64,000 nucleotides of DNA from Lonicera japonica (taxonomy: Eukaryota; Streptophyta; Magnoliopsida; Dipsacales; Caprifoliaceae): positions 31,154,833-31,218,832 of the forward strand of contig CM038466.1 in assembly GCA_021464415.1 (NCBI GenBank), in the 5' to 3' direction. The translations under genes were made by a program, and so were the position numbers. Every line of letters begins with the position of its first letter. Positions within the stretch are counted from its first letter, which is position 1. The notes beneath the pieces were generated by a model. The model was not told where the DNA came from. It searched no databases and worked only from the letters and a program-made list of their open reading frames with translations. Of this stretch, positions 1 to 10,929 are shown in pieces.

Positions 1-974
1 CAAAAGCTAAATATAATGAGAATCCTTTTATATGTTTGGATTTTCCTCATCATCACTAAGAGTGGCATGCATACCCTTTTTACCAACCTCTTCCTCTAAT
101 TTCCTAGTTTTAGTAGGGCATTCAAAAGCTTTATGACCTCTTCCTTGATACTTAAAATAATTCTCAATCGATTGGGGTTTATTCTCAAAATTTTCTTTCC
201 CCAATTTCTCAAAATTTTGACCACCATTGCCTGATTTCTGATTTAGCTTAATGAATTTATTAAAATTACGTGCAAAATTAGCTATTTCTTGGAAATTAGA
301 GATTAGATTCAACTATGTTGTAATCTTTAGCTTTAAATGCAATGGTTTGATCTGTCTTTTTCTTTTGAATCGTGTATTTTGAAAGTCTGTTAAATTTAAA
401 AGTTTGAAGAGAGCAAATTAATTCGTTTTACATTAAGGAATCCAAATCCTTGCTTTCTTCAATGGGAATAATTTTTGGGAGAAACCTATCAAGCAAAGAC
501 CATATGATTTTATTTACAACGCAGGATTTAGAAATTATTTCACCAAGGTTGTAGAGAGAATTCACCATGTCTTTCAGCTTACAATGAAAAATATCAAGAT
601 ACTCATCTTCTTTCATCATTATAGTTTCAAAATCTATCTTGAGCCTTTGAATTTTAAAACTTTTAACAAGAAGTAGAATAGTTTAAAATCTTTTTGAACT
701 TTTCCTCAGAAACATGAGCCATGATTGCATTCCGACCTTGAGAATTAAACTTAGCTGTTTCTAATTTCTTAGCAGTCCATAAGGCTACTGGTTTAGGTCC
801 ATTGTTCCCATCTACATTTACAGTGGGTCTAGTATAACATCTAAAATGGTTTGCCAAATTTGCTTGTTTAAAGATTGTAAATAATAAAATAGTCATGTGA
901 ATTTTTTTATAGTTATAATTAGACCCATTGAGCATAGGAACCTTGGACTTAGACGAATCAATATTGGTAGCCAT
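1..974 (-). pseudogene. Ty1/Copia gag remnant
   Basis: Three consecutive minus-strand open stretches (663-974, 428-619, 28-312) read as a Copia gag polyprotein, N- to C-terminal. The first begins MATNIDSSKSKVPMLNGSNY, the usual gag start with a PxLNGxNY motif. The middle part resembles the UBN2 gag core (IIWSLLDRFLPKIIPIEESKDL). The last carries a zinc-knuckle remnant, YFKYQGRGHKAFEC, in which both leading cysteines are lost (C to Y and C to Q) and only the GH...C half survives. Frame breaks separate the parts. Pol would lie left of position 1, outside the window. A dead retrotransposon gag; the superfamily is firm, the lineage is not determined. Confidence 0.8.
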
Positions 975-1900
975 GAAAAATAAAACAAAGCAAACAAACA
1001 GACGTAAATCAACCTAGATGCAAATCTTAGCAAATTAAGGAAACTTCCACTAATAATAATTAAAGAAAAATTAGGGATCGTATTGCCTAGGTTGATTTTA
1101 GGGTTTTTATCAGAAACAATTTGAGATTTGATAAGCGGAATTAAAACCCTAGGTCTAATCAATTTTTAGTTCTGTCGAAACATGTGTTGTGTTTTCTAGC
1201 AATTATATCAATCAAGCAATCACACAAAAGCAATCCATAACACAAGCAATTTACGAGGTATTTCTTCTTGCATAGAGTCGCTAACTTACAAGAATTGCTT
1301 TTCCACAATTTATGCAACAGTCCCGTCAATCCCTTGAATGCAGAATCCAATCGTAATTGACTTGGCATAGCGGTTCCCGCTTTTTTTGACTTACCCGTCG
1401 CCTCCTTCTACGCACTTAATCACAATTCTTTACTCCCGTCTGTGATCTCCCTTATCGCAAGTTAGCCATTTCACGCATCCTGTTTTCAATCGCAACCAAA
1501 GACACTCCCGAAGGACCGTTAACGTTTGAAACCTTAGTTCTTAAAGTTGAAGAACTATAGGATTGCCTATGGCATATAAATAAAACCTAGGTTGTAACTT
1601 AAAACTCTCAAAAAGTGATTCTAGCGTTTGGATAATTTCTCTCTCAAAAAGCTCTCTAGAATTATATATTTTTGACCATAAACAATGCTTTATATTCATT
1701 GAAAAGTATTGGGTCAAAATCCTTTTTGGAATAGGTTAAAAATATTAAAAAAGAAAATTTATGATAAAAATATGTGCCCATAAAAATACACGCCGAATCG
1801 ATCTAGTACCAAAAATTATACCAATCCGAAATTTGAAAAAAGTAATTCCATGAAAATCCTTGAGCCGGAACGGTCATATGTTTTATAACTTGTACCGGTC
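975..1900 (-). other. Probable leader/LTR region upstream of the Copia gag
   Basis: This stretch lies directly upstream, in minus-strand sense, of the gag start at 974. It has mixed composition, including a less AT-rich block at about 1340-1520, and no coding similarity that I recognise. Its position suggests the 5' untranslated leader and possibly the LTR of the same element. I could not find a clear TG...CA pair or a tRNA-Met primer site, so the boundary is unproven. Confidence 0.3.
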
Positions 1901-2597
1901 CGCTCATAAATTCAATGCTGCTCTCCTTTTTGCTTTACATGTGGACATGGTAATAATAGGCTAGGCCATTTTGAGTTTTCAAAGATTATTTTTTTTCCAA
2001 TTTTAAAGCCACTTGAGTTTATTTTTAACAAATTGAATTCTTTGACTTTTTCAACCTTTTCAAATCTTTTTTTATTTCTTTATTTAAAAACAATAATTTT
2101 TTTTAATTTTTTTAACTTTCATTTCGCCGTATTAAATCCGTTTAAACTCTAATTTGACTCAAATTTTAGATGTTGCTTTGTGGAATATGTTAGACATGAA
2201 AAAAAAATATTTGTTCTCATTTATTTATGTCGACGGGCCTTTTCTAATTTCGGTAAAAGTCGGTAAAAATATTTAAAAATAAATTTGATTCAAAAGACTT
2301 TTAAGTTAGAATTTAATACTTAATCACCACCTATATTTTGAATCAAACATATAACCAACTTACCTTAGGTCTTGAGTTATGTATGGTGCATCCAAAAAGT
2401 ATGGTGAGCTTCCGTTGATTGTCGTATATTCAAATTTTCAATTCGACTCAAACCATTACAATGAAAAAAGAGTTTTTGGCATCGGAATCAAGTCAACTAA
2501 AATATAGACCTAATAAGATGGAAATCTCAAGACGTCATAAACATAAATATAAATGTATTTTAAAACGCATTGTTTTTATTCTCTGGTTTATAATATC
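1901..2597. other. AT-rich spacer, nothing recognised
   Basis: Low-complexity AT-rich sequence with runs of T and A. The only open frame over 60 codons (2419-2619) has no recognisable motif. I see no terminal repeat or gene. Confidence 0.5.
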
Positions 2598-3205
2598 TCT
2601 AATCAGTCAAATATTCTAGAGAGAGAATGAATTATATTGAATTGGATGATCAACTTAGTATAATGAGCCCTTTATATAGGGTTTTAATGAAACATAAAAA
2701 GGAAACTAATTAACCTTAATCTCACGTCAAGACTCACGTCAATAGACTCACGTCAAGACTCCCCCCCTCAAGTTGGAGCATATACATAAAGCATGCCCAA
2801 CTTGCTTAGTGAGTCGTGAAACGCTTTTCTGGAAATCCCTTTTGTAAGGAGATTTGCAAACTGCTTTTCAGTGGAGATAAAAAGAAAGCTAATGAGTTTG
2901 GCATCTAGATTCTCTTTTACGAAATGACGACCAAACTCCACATGTGTAGTACGATCATGTTGCACTAGATTCCGCGATATATCAATAACTACCTTGTTGT
3001 CACAGTACATTTGCATATCATTTTTAGGTTCGAAACTCAAATCACGCATCAAATTTCTTAACCACATCAATTCACATATTTCATGAACTATCCATCTATA
3101 CTTAGCTTTAGCACTCGATCTAGCCACAACTTTCTGATTCTTGCTCTTTCATGTAACAAGATTAGCTCCTACAAAGATAAAGTACCCCAACGTTGACCTT
3201 CTATC
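2598..3205 (-). pseudogene. Copia RNase H end with 3' LTR remnant
   Basis: The minus strand from about 3205 to 2768 reads as the C-terminal RNase H of a Copia pol: VVARSSAKAKYRW, MYCDNKVVIDISRN, then LTKGISRKAFHDSLSKLGM. The acidic motif normally read as SSAEAEYR has both glutamates changed to lysine, so an active enzyme is unlikely. A purine-rich tract (on plus, ctccccccctcaagttgg, 2759-2776) follows the stop and marks the polypurine tract. Beyond it, 2600-2758 resembles the short LTR of the same family, with TATATAAAGGG on the minus strand near 2670-2680. The fragment is closely related to the one at 61685-62044 and truncated upstream. Confidence 0.8.
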
Positions 3206-4974
3206 AAACCTGAAAGTTTCCAAGTAAAATTACCATTTCAAATTTTAGGAACGAACACAAATTCAAACCAAACGGCACTATTAAGGATAACCATCTTAAC
3301 CTTAAGATATTAGAGATAAAATCAAATAATTTCTTTAATCCGGCACATCAAACACACCCTTAGTATCTATCTCTTTATATACAATTATTGTAAATATTTT
3401 ATATACTCGCAAGTGCACGAATCGGATACTAATATATCTTAGGCAAGAGTAAGGTCAAACCCTAGGGACTTGACGGATGGAACGCACGTATCTCACTCAC
3501 TAATTCTAATTAATTCCTAATCTAGCTTAAAAATTTAGTGGGATGATTTATCAACTAAAAATATATAATAAAAATACTAATTAAATAATCAATTAATAAA
3601 ATACTAGAGTGGCGGAGTCATATATTTGATATCATAATCCTAATATTCATGCCCAATAAACTCTACTCTTTGTCTCGCACTATTTTGATCTCTCGATTCT
3701 ATTAGTTGCGAAAAATAAATTTAATTAACCTCAATTAATTTATAAAATTCAATTATTAATTCTTCCACAGCTAAACGCGAGTATAAAATTAAAACACTCA
3801 CTATATTCGTCAAAACACACACTATATCCGCTCTCAACAAATCATAAGATGAATCTAACAAAAAATAATGATAATTCAATCTTATTTTTTCAGTTAAAAT
3901 AGGCATTTAATATGAAGAATTATTTTTAAAATTTAAGTATTAAATTAGTAAAGTCAATTGACATGAATATGTGTAAGGGAATCAATCAATTATACTTATC
4001 CTGAATTCTAAAAGATAATTTAGCCTAATATGCTCGTAATTTAAAAAAATAGATAAGTAAATAAATTGAGTACTGACTTGAGTACCTGCAAATTAATTAA
4101 TTTTTTTTTTTCTAAGTTAGTTGTAGTAATCCGTAAAGCATCCAAAAATTAATTAAAAGACTAGAAAGAAAAGAATGGACTCGGCAAAGAAAGAAAGAAA
4201 AAAAAAATAACATAATAAATTTGCAGCTATTTATAATTGATGATGATGATTCCAGTTGGTGAATGAGCATGCTGGGCTTGTTTAATGAATGGGCTTCTGT
4301 TAATGGGCTTTAGACTCGGCTGCTTCTTTTAAATGAGAAATGGGCTTGGCCCACTTGAGCCTAACTTGTGAATACCCACCGCTCCAACCAGCTGAGCTAC
4401 ACAAATTTATCATAATTAGCCTACCTTCATTTATTTTTAACCCCAGATTTTGCTTCTCCATTAATCCTTCCACCAAATTTATTATAACTTTTTAGTAAAC
4501 ATAATAATATACGTTTTTTAAAGTATATATCAATGAGTTACAACACACCAATTTGTTGGCATATCAACAATATCATATTTTAGTGTTTCTTTTTTCTCTA
4601 AAAATCTTAATTAATACAACTCCTGTCTTATCATCAAATAAATATTACATTTAACTCTAATCTTATCAGATATTATATATATATAGGCAATAAATTAAAA
4701 GAATACAATATTAATCACAATTTTATTCTTTTAACTACGAAAAGGTTTTAGAACTTTCCTAACAAGTATAAAATATATAATTTCTCATAAAAGTACCAAA
4801 AAAATTTGATTGCGCGGCAAAATCAAACCATACATACATAGAAGCTAAGCATTTCTTCATTTAATATGTGAGTGGTTTTTTTTTCTCGAATATCTAAATA
4901 ATTTGATGAGGTTAACACATGCATTCAAACAACTATCACTAGATATCGTTGCTACCTACAACCACATTTTTTTG
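3206..4974 (-). other. LTR-like AT-rich segment
   Basis: No gene is seen. Near 3400-3480 there is a signature (cgcaagtgcacgaatcgg, followed by ggtcaaaccctaggg) that resembles the outer part of the solo LTRs at 14584-16317 and 25083-27666, where caagtg...gtcgaatcaca occurs. By analogy this is the 3' part of a minus-oriented LTR. The other boundary was not found, so the extent is unknown. Confidence 0.3.
4380..4399 (-). other. tRNA D-arm/box A-like sequence
   Basis: The minus strand reads TAGCTCAGCTGGTTGGAGCG, an excellent match to the D-arm (box A) of plant tRNA genes. No box B (GGTTCGANNCC) follows at the expected distance and no cloverleaf can be drawn, so this is not a tRNA gene. A decayed tRNA-derived SINE head is possible. 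Confidence 0.35.
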
Positions 4975-7640
4975 TACCACAAACACCTCATCCCGACCAC
5001 CGCAACCACCAACTACATGAAATTAGTGCCAAAAACAAAACTCCACATAACCACCCCCTTCAATACTACCCCAACTTAACATAAAAAATAGAACAGCACA
5101 TAATAATAGATAGAAAGGTTTTTGCTTAAATTGCAAGAAGTGATGAACTGGTCAACATATAGAATTTTGTTTGACAAATAAAGAAATAAATTACCTTTCA
5201 CATACATATATCATTATTCTGATTACACATTTTAATTTACTCCAAAATCTTAATAAATTCACTTTCCTTCTTATCATTTTTTTTTTTAAAAAAACTATTA
5301 ACTTTCATCTTACAAAATATTATTGATATAAATGAAATATATTAAAAAATTGTGCATATAAAATATGCATATTCACACTTTTTGTAGTGAATTAACATCA
5401 CATTTATATGATTTAGCAAGCATTTAAGACATATGATTAATGATAATAATTTCTTGCCCCCAATTTACATCCATGTTTCCATCTTGAATGCAACCGCGAA
5501 TCGGTTAGAATTAAATGCCATATAGGATACATAGACAATGAGTTATAAGAGCATCTCCAATGCTAACATGGATTGGATGTACTAAAAATATGGACATGTA
5601 AGCATATTTAAAAACATGGTTCCTATGTGGCACTAAAAATATTGTTGATGGTCAAGCTCTAAAAAAATCATCTCCAATGGTGTTGTCTATAAAATTGCTA
5701 TTGACATAATTCGTCAAATTTTTTAATAAAAAAATATAAAGTATATGGATTTTGTTTGATAGATCTTGAAGAATATTTTTTAACAATATAAATTTTATTG
5801 AATATAGAATTGTAAATTAAAAGTTAAAATAATTTAAAATTTTAAAAATAAATTATTAATGTAAAAATGATGACGTGGCATCTAGACATCGTCTAGAAGA
5901 CCCTCTAGATGTAGAGGGTCACCCTCACAATGTCTTCCCATCTTTTTGACACATCACCTTCATGGTCATTATACATGGTTGCATTGGAGATGGGTTTTTT
6001 GACTCATTGTCTATATATCCTATGTGGCACTCCATTTTTCTCCAATTCATGGTTGCATTGGAGATGCTCTAAAAAAATTAAAAATTAATAACAATACAAA
6101 GATGGATAATGAGCATGAAGGTGATGTGGCAAGAGTAGACGAAAACATTGCGAGGGTGACCTTCTAAATCTAAAGGACTTTTATAATGTTTACGTGTTAC
6201 GTTTTCTCAATTTTTTTTTTCATAATTTATTTTTCACACTTCAAAGAAAATTAAATTTAAATTTATTTTATTATTCAATTTTTAATAAAATTAATACTGT
6301 TAAAAAATATTTGCCAAAATCTACCCAAAGATATCCATATTTCTTACCAGTATCACCGTAAAGAGAAAGCCATCGATGATTTTTTTTTCTTTTCGTATTC
6401 TTAAGCTTAATTATAATATTTGCTAAATGCATTTCTTTGAAACAAGCTCTTAACAATAAAATAATACGCAAGGAGAGTGAAAAAAGTCAAGACGAAAATA
6501 ATAGGTAATCAATTTATCTTAAGGTCCTAACGCGTAAAATAAAGAGTGAATCGCTCGACATTCATTTTGGATGACATCATTGATAGTTAAAATTTCCTAT
6601 AACTTTCTAATAAAATTAAAAGAAATTTAAATTTATTTATGAAGATTCCAATTTAAATACAAAATTGTAAAGATTTATTGTATGTGACTCTAAAACCGAA
6701 ACCGTACCGAGTTGAACCAATCTGTAAATAACTAAAACAAAAAAAATCAAAATAAAGAAACCAAACCGAAATCGAATATGTTTGGGGGCGTGACATTACA
6801 AAACCGAATCAAAACAAACCGAATCATTCCATATGTGACTTGAAAATAATATTACTTCACTATCTAAAATTTTATATTCCTAAAATTTATGAGGTTTAGT
6901 GAGAAATCACTCTTTGAACTATCACGAATATTAGAGTTATATTGTAAATGTAAGAGTTTATATTTTTTTTAAATCTAAAATAAGTAAAAATAAGTATGGA
7001 GTTATTATTTTTTTTGACCAGAGTAAGTATTGTCTTACAATTTATTTATTTTAAAAAATATATATATGAAAATTAAATCAAAAAGTTTGGTTCGGGTTTG
7101 GGTTAGGAAGATCTAGAAATCGAAACCAAAACCAAACTTTTAAATTCGGTTTGACTTTCCTAATTTTTGCTTTAACTAAAACCGAAAACACTCCTAATTT
7201 ACTTGGCTAGCATGGAGTTCGGGCAGAACACACAATTTTAAAATGCGTCCCCTTGATAAATAAATTAAAGAAATCAAAAATTTTCTTTTAACCATTTTTT
7301 TTTTATTTTAAAGCCAAAGCGATACCTTTTAATAGCTGTCCGAAAATGAATTGATATAACGTTTTCAAAGAGTGTCATAGAAAGATTAAGAAAGATAACT
7401 GGTGGAAGGACAGGCCAAAAAAATGAGCACATATGTAAATTTTTTTTAATGTGTGACTCAAATATGCAAAAAAAATATTGAAAACATTATGATTAACTTT
7501 ACTATTCCTTCAACTTTGAATTTGGGAATATAGCTAACTTACCGTTACCATTCCTTAAATTTTAATTTTGGTATCATTTTAAGTTAAATTTAAAATATAA
7601 TAATTATTTATATAATAATTATTTATATAATTGTTTACAT
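4975..7640 (+). repeat. Inverted repeat arm A
   Basis: Read in reverse complement, this segment matches 17790-20170 over most of its length. Matched landmarks are the gtaccacaaacacctcatc block (near 4975 / near 20120), ataaaatatgcatattcaca (near 5355 / 19745), the gatggataatgagcatga block (near 6102 / 19575), cttaagcttaattataatatttgc (near 6400 / 19275), and the gataccttttaatagct block (near 7321 / 18700). It holds no convincing gene. It could be two copies of one non-autonomous element in opposite orientation or a segmental inverted duplication. Confidence 0.65.
5548..6070. mobile_element. MITE with gagcatctccaatg termini
   Basis: The 523-bp element begins agagcatctccaatgctaa and ends with the inverse, gcattggagatgctct. 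The terminal inverted repeat runs about 22 bp with two mismatches. It has no coding capacity. It is absent from the homologous position of the inverted arm at 17790-20170, which supports insertion as a unit. A second copy of the catggttgcattggagatg motif sits at about 5976-5995, so the right end may be duplicated. The target duplication lies in A-rich sequence and cannot be defined, so the superfamily is open. Confidence 0.75.
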
Positions 7641-8040
7641 AGGTTTTAATTTGGGTAATTTTGAATATCTAAAAAATTAATTAGGGCAATGCTAATCCAA
7701 TAACGACAGGAAATTTTCTCATATTTATTTTGAATTAAAAAACCCTTAATTTTTTCAATTAAACATATTAAATGCATTAATTTTTAGCTTTTTTTTTTCA
7801 ATTTCACCCATTCGGTCTAAGTTAAAATTTTTTTTAAAAAAACAAGATCTTTTATGTGTTTTGTATATTTATTATATCTTTATCTATCAACAAAAAGTTC
7901 GATTGTATGTGATCCAAACAACCCTCAAAAAGTTAATATACATGTTACAATTTTAATAATAAGAATAAACAAAAGTGACATTTGATGGGATAAATAAAAG
8001 TCATTTTGAATTTGGGATAGACGGATGGTGGAATTAGAAA
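7641..8040. other. AT-rich spacer
   Basis: Poly-A/T-rich sequence with no open frame of note, no terminal repeats and no similarity to the other repeats of the window that I could see. Confidence 0.5.
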
Positions 8041-8460
8041 CAGGATAAGAGGTGTTTGAATACAAATATTATCACATTTTTTTAAAATTAGTGGGGTCAA
8101 CTAACATAGTTGATGAAAGATTACCCTTTAATTTTCTCTAATATCTCAACAAATCTGCTATCATTATTTTTTATTTTTTTGGTTTATAATCTATTATCAT
8201 CTTATCATTAAAGACTCTAATTATATAACATATTATAGATATGAATAGGTCGAGAGAATATATGTAAAATGTATATTTCTATACTTTTTTGGAGTGAATA
8301 AAATTAAATTTATATGATATAATAGGCATTTAAAGTGCATGAATGATTAATCACAATTTTTTCTCTTAAATGTTTCTTTATTTATCATTTCATAAGTGTT
8401 TCTTTATTTATGATTATCTACTTAAATCTCCGTGGCACACTATTTCAAAGCTTAAGAAAA
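8041..8460 (+). repeat. Dispersed repeat, inverted copy at 56433-56830
   Basis: The sequence from gtggggtcaactaac to ctccgtggcacac matches the reverse complement of 56433-56830. Shared blocks include tcataagtgtttctttattt, taatcacaattttttct and tttaattttctctaatatct. No coding content. With the neighbouring 9692-10830 repeat it forms a pair that recurs at 54.2-56.8 kb with one member inverted. Confidence 0.6.
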
Positions 8461-8889
8461 GAAACATATATTTTGCGTAATGTCAATCTGTTTTGGATGA
8501 TATTTATTATTCATTATCTCAACTATACAATTCTTTATCTCTTTTATATTTTCACAATTCAATAACCAGCACCTTATTATATATAGATTATCTTTGACAC
8601 TATTCATTTTATTATTTTAAATGAAAAAATTATAAAGAATATATACAGATCTTATATTGTATATCTTGGCATATATATTACTAAAATTTTTAAAAAATAA
8701 ATTAATAAATCGCGATACAATATATAGATTGGGCCCTCATGTACAATATCTTCTTCTATGGTTGCCATATCACTTTCATAGTCATCATTGATCCATATTA
8801 AATCTAGTTTATTTTTGTTTTCAAAATTAAAACGAGGCAAACTAGTTAATATATGTGTATATATATATTTTGGTAAAGATAATTTATCA
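8461..8889. other. AT-rich spacer
   Basis: AT-rich stretch, including a short minus-strand open frame (8652-8840) without recognised motif. Nothing further can be supported. Confidence 0.5.
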
Positions 8890-9120
8890 TTTTAATAATT
8901 TTTTGTCCGAAAGGAAAGAGGAAAAAGTCATATCCTGCCGCTCCTGGACCTTAATCTCTCCACCCATGCGCGAATGGATCAAGCCGCTTCAGCATTGGAT
9001 TAAGGTGAATTGTACTGTATACTTGAAAACTCATTTGATCGGCACCACCTTGTTGGCTAGAAGTGTCGAGGCTCAAACCTACGTTGGCTTGTCCTAAGCA
9101 GTGGGCAGTGGCTAGAAGTA
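8890..9120 (+). pseudogene. LINE-type RNase H scrap
   Basis: A short, relatively GC-rich island in AT-rich surroundings. In the frame of 8855-9097 it reads SPPMREWIKPLQHWIKVNC followed by GTTLLARSVEAQTYVGLS. This resembles the start of the RNase H-like domain (RVT_3) common in plant LINE remnants, where a P...WIKVNxDG strand is followed by G(T)xLxARxxxG. The catalytic Asp expected after VN is replaced (VNCTV). Only about 70 codons remain. The assignment is by pattern alone and is tentative. Confidence 0.4.
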
Positions 9121-9691
9121 TACATTTGATTTGAAATCTTTTATAACTATAATATTTTATAAATGATACTTTTTTTTATGATAAGATTATATGTATTAAG
9201 ATTTTGGAGGAAACTAATATGTAAGTAGAGAAAAACTATAAACCTAGTTATTTCATTCTAAATTTTAAATGACATATTAAATGATTTTCCATAATTCTAA
9301 ATTGAAGGATAAAGAATCAAACTTAATGAAGAGTGGAAGTAAAATAGTTTTGTTTATTGAGGTGGACGCAAATGAAGTTAAAGGGATCTCAAAAATCGAA
9401 TTAATTTTAAACAGAGAATGTGCGTTTGCTTTTTGGATAGTAGTGTTGCTGTTTTAATACTGAAGTTTTCGTGTAAATGGTTACATTAATTTCCTTATCT
9501 TAATATCTTTTATGATACAATACGCATATCCTTCAGTGATATAACATGAATATTTTTTAATAAGCCGCCTAAATGAATTTCTATATTAATTAATACTTTC
9601 AAAAAACTTATGTATTTGCCCTGACCTTTAATGTAATCATGCTATTTTAAATTTCAAAACTTTCAGCAATTCAATATTGTTTATTTACGAT
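9121..9691. other. AT-rich spacer
   Basis: No gene, no terminal repeats and no recognisable element in this stretch. Confidence 0.5.
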
Positions 9692-10669
9692 CTAGTTTGT
9701 GCTTCAAATAATCGGTTGAAAGAAAAGGTGTACGCATGTGTTGCTCGTAACATTGGCACTGATCTTTGCAGCTGCAACATAAACAATAGAAAGAACATTC
9801 TCCGCCATGAGTTCTATAAAAACTTTATTATGCAATTAAATCAACGATAACATAGTTTTGTTCATAAATTAAGAGTTATTCAATAGTATAGATAATGAGA
9901 TTATCAAAATTAATATAAAAAATTGTCAGGAACAATAGAAATTAAACTCGTGACAACATTAAAAATCAAATATTTAAGCATATATTTTTGCTATGTTTAT
10001 TGATAAGTCACAACTCACAATAATTGGAGCTCTTAAATTTTATGATCGTTTCTTTGATTAAAAATCCAAATGTGCAGACAACAATTATACAACTACTTAT
10101 TGAATATCAAAATCTAAACATTATTTATATATTCTAATGAGGAAAAGTTTGTCACCAATTTTTTTGCTAAAAAACAGCCAATAATTGGCACTATTACAAG
10201 GTTGTCACCATAAATCCATGGCTAATGGTGATATGCGGTTAAAAGCAACTACAAATTATTATCATAAATTGTATAATTGAAACATTAGTTTTATCATAAA
10301 TCAATTATCATGCAATTAGTGTATGCCAACTACACTGTTATGTAATATAATATATGCATTGAAAATTAAGAAATTCAATATTTATATTACATTACTAATT
10401 ACTTATTACATGGATCCGAGATAAAGTTATAATATGAATCGTCAATTTTTAAGTTGAACGGTTCATTTTTTTTCTATTTAATAGAATTTTCACAAGATGT
10501 ATTACAATTTTTCTGGAGTATAATTAATTTTTCCAAAATGCTTTTAGAGTAGTGGCAATCCTCTATTAATTTCATTCACTCTTATTTCTTAATTTCTCTA
10601 AATCACTAATGAAATAAAGAAAAATAACACAATAAATATGTTACACTATTTTATTTGGGATCTCTTAAA

Positions 10670-10719
<50 letters not shown>

Positions 10720-10830
10720 TGGGCTTGTTCCTCTTCTGTAAAAAATAATTTTTTTATATTTTGGCTATTTTGTTGTTAAAACAATACTATAAACCCTAGA
10801 TATAGGGTATTTAATTTAAACGATTAGATT
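9692..10830 (+). repeat. 1.1-kb dispersed repeat, copy A
   Basis: Begins ctagtttgtgcttcaaa and matches 54168-56365 in the same orientation. Shared blocks include ttaaattttatgatcg (near 10034 / 55355), tggatccgagataaagtt (near 10410 / 55866) and cttgttcctcttctg versus cttgcttctcttg at the end. Copy B is longer because of later inserts at 54362-55172 and about 55628-55800. No coding content. The abrupt left border, identical in both copies, suggests a transposed unit. Confidence 0.65.
10672..10715 (+). repeat. (GA)n microsatellite
   Basis: About 22 perfect GA dinucleotides. This expansion is absent from the homologous site of copy B near 56220. Confidence 0.95.
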
Positions 10831-10929
10831 CTTTTTCCTCAGGACTTTTTAAAGAATTTATTAACTTTAAGATCCAATGAGTTAATACGATAGTAATACC
10901 TTGTTTCTATACATGCAATATCTCAAGTT

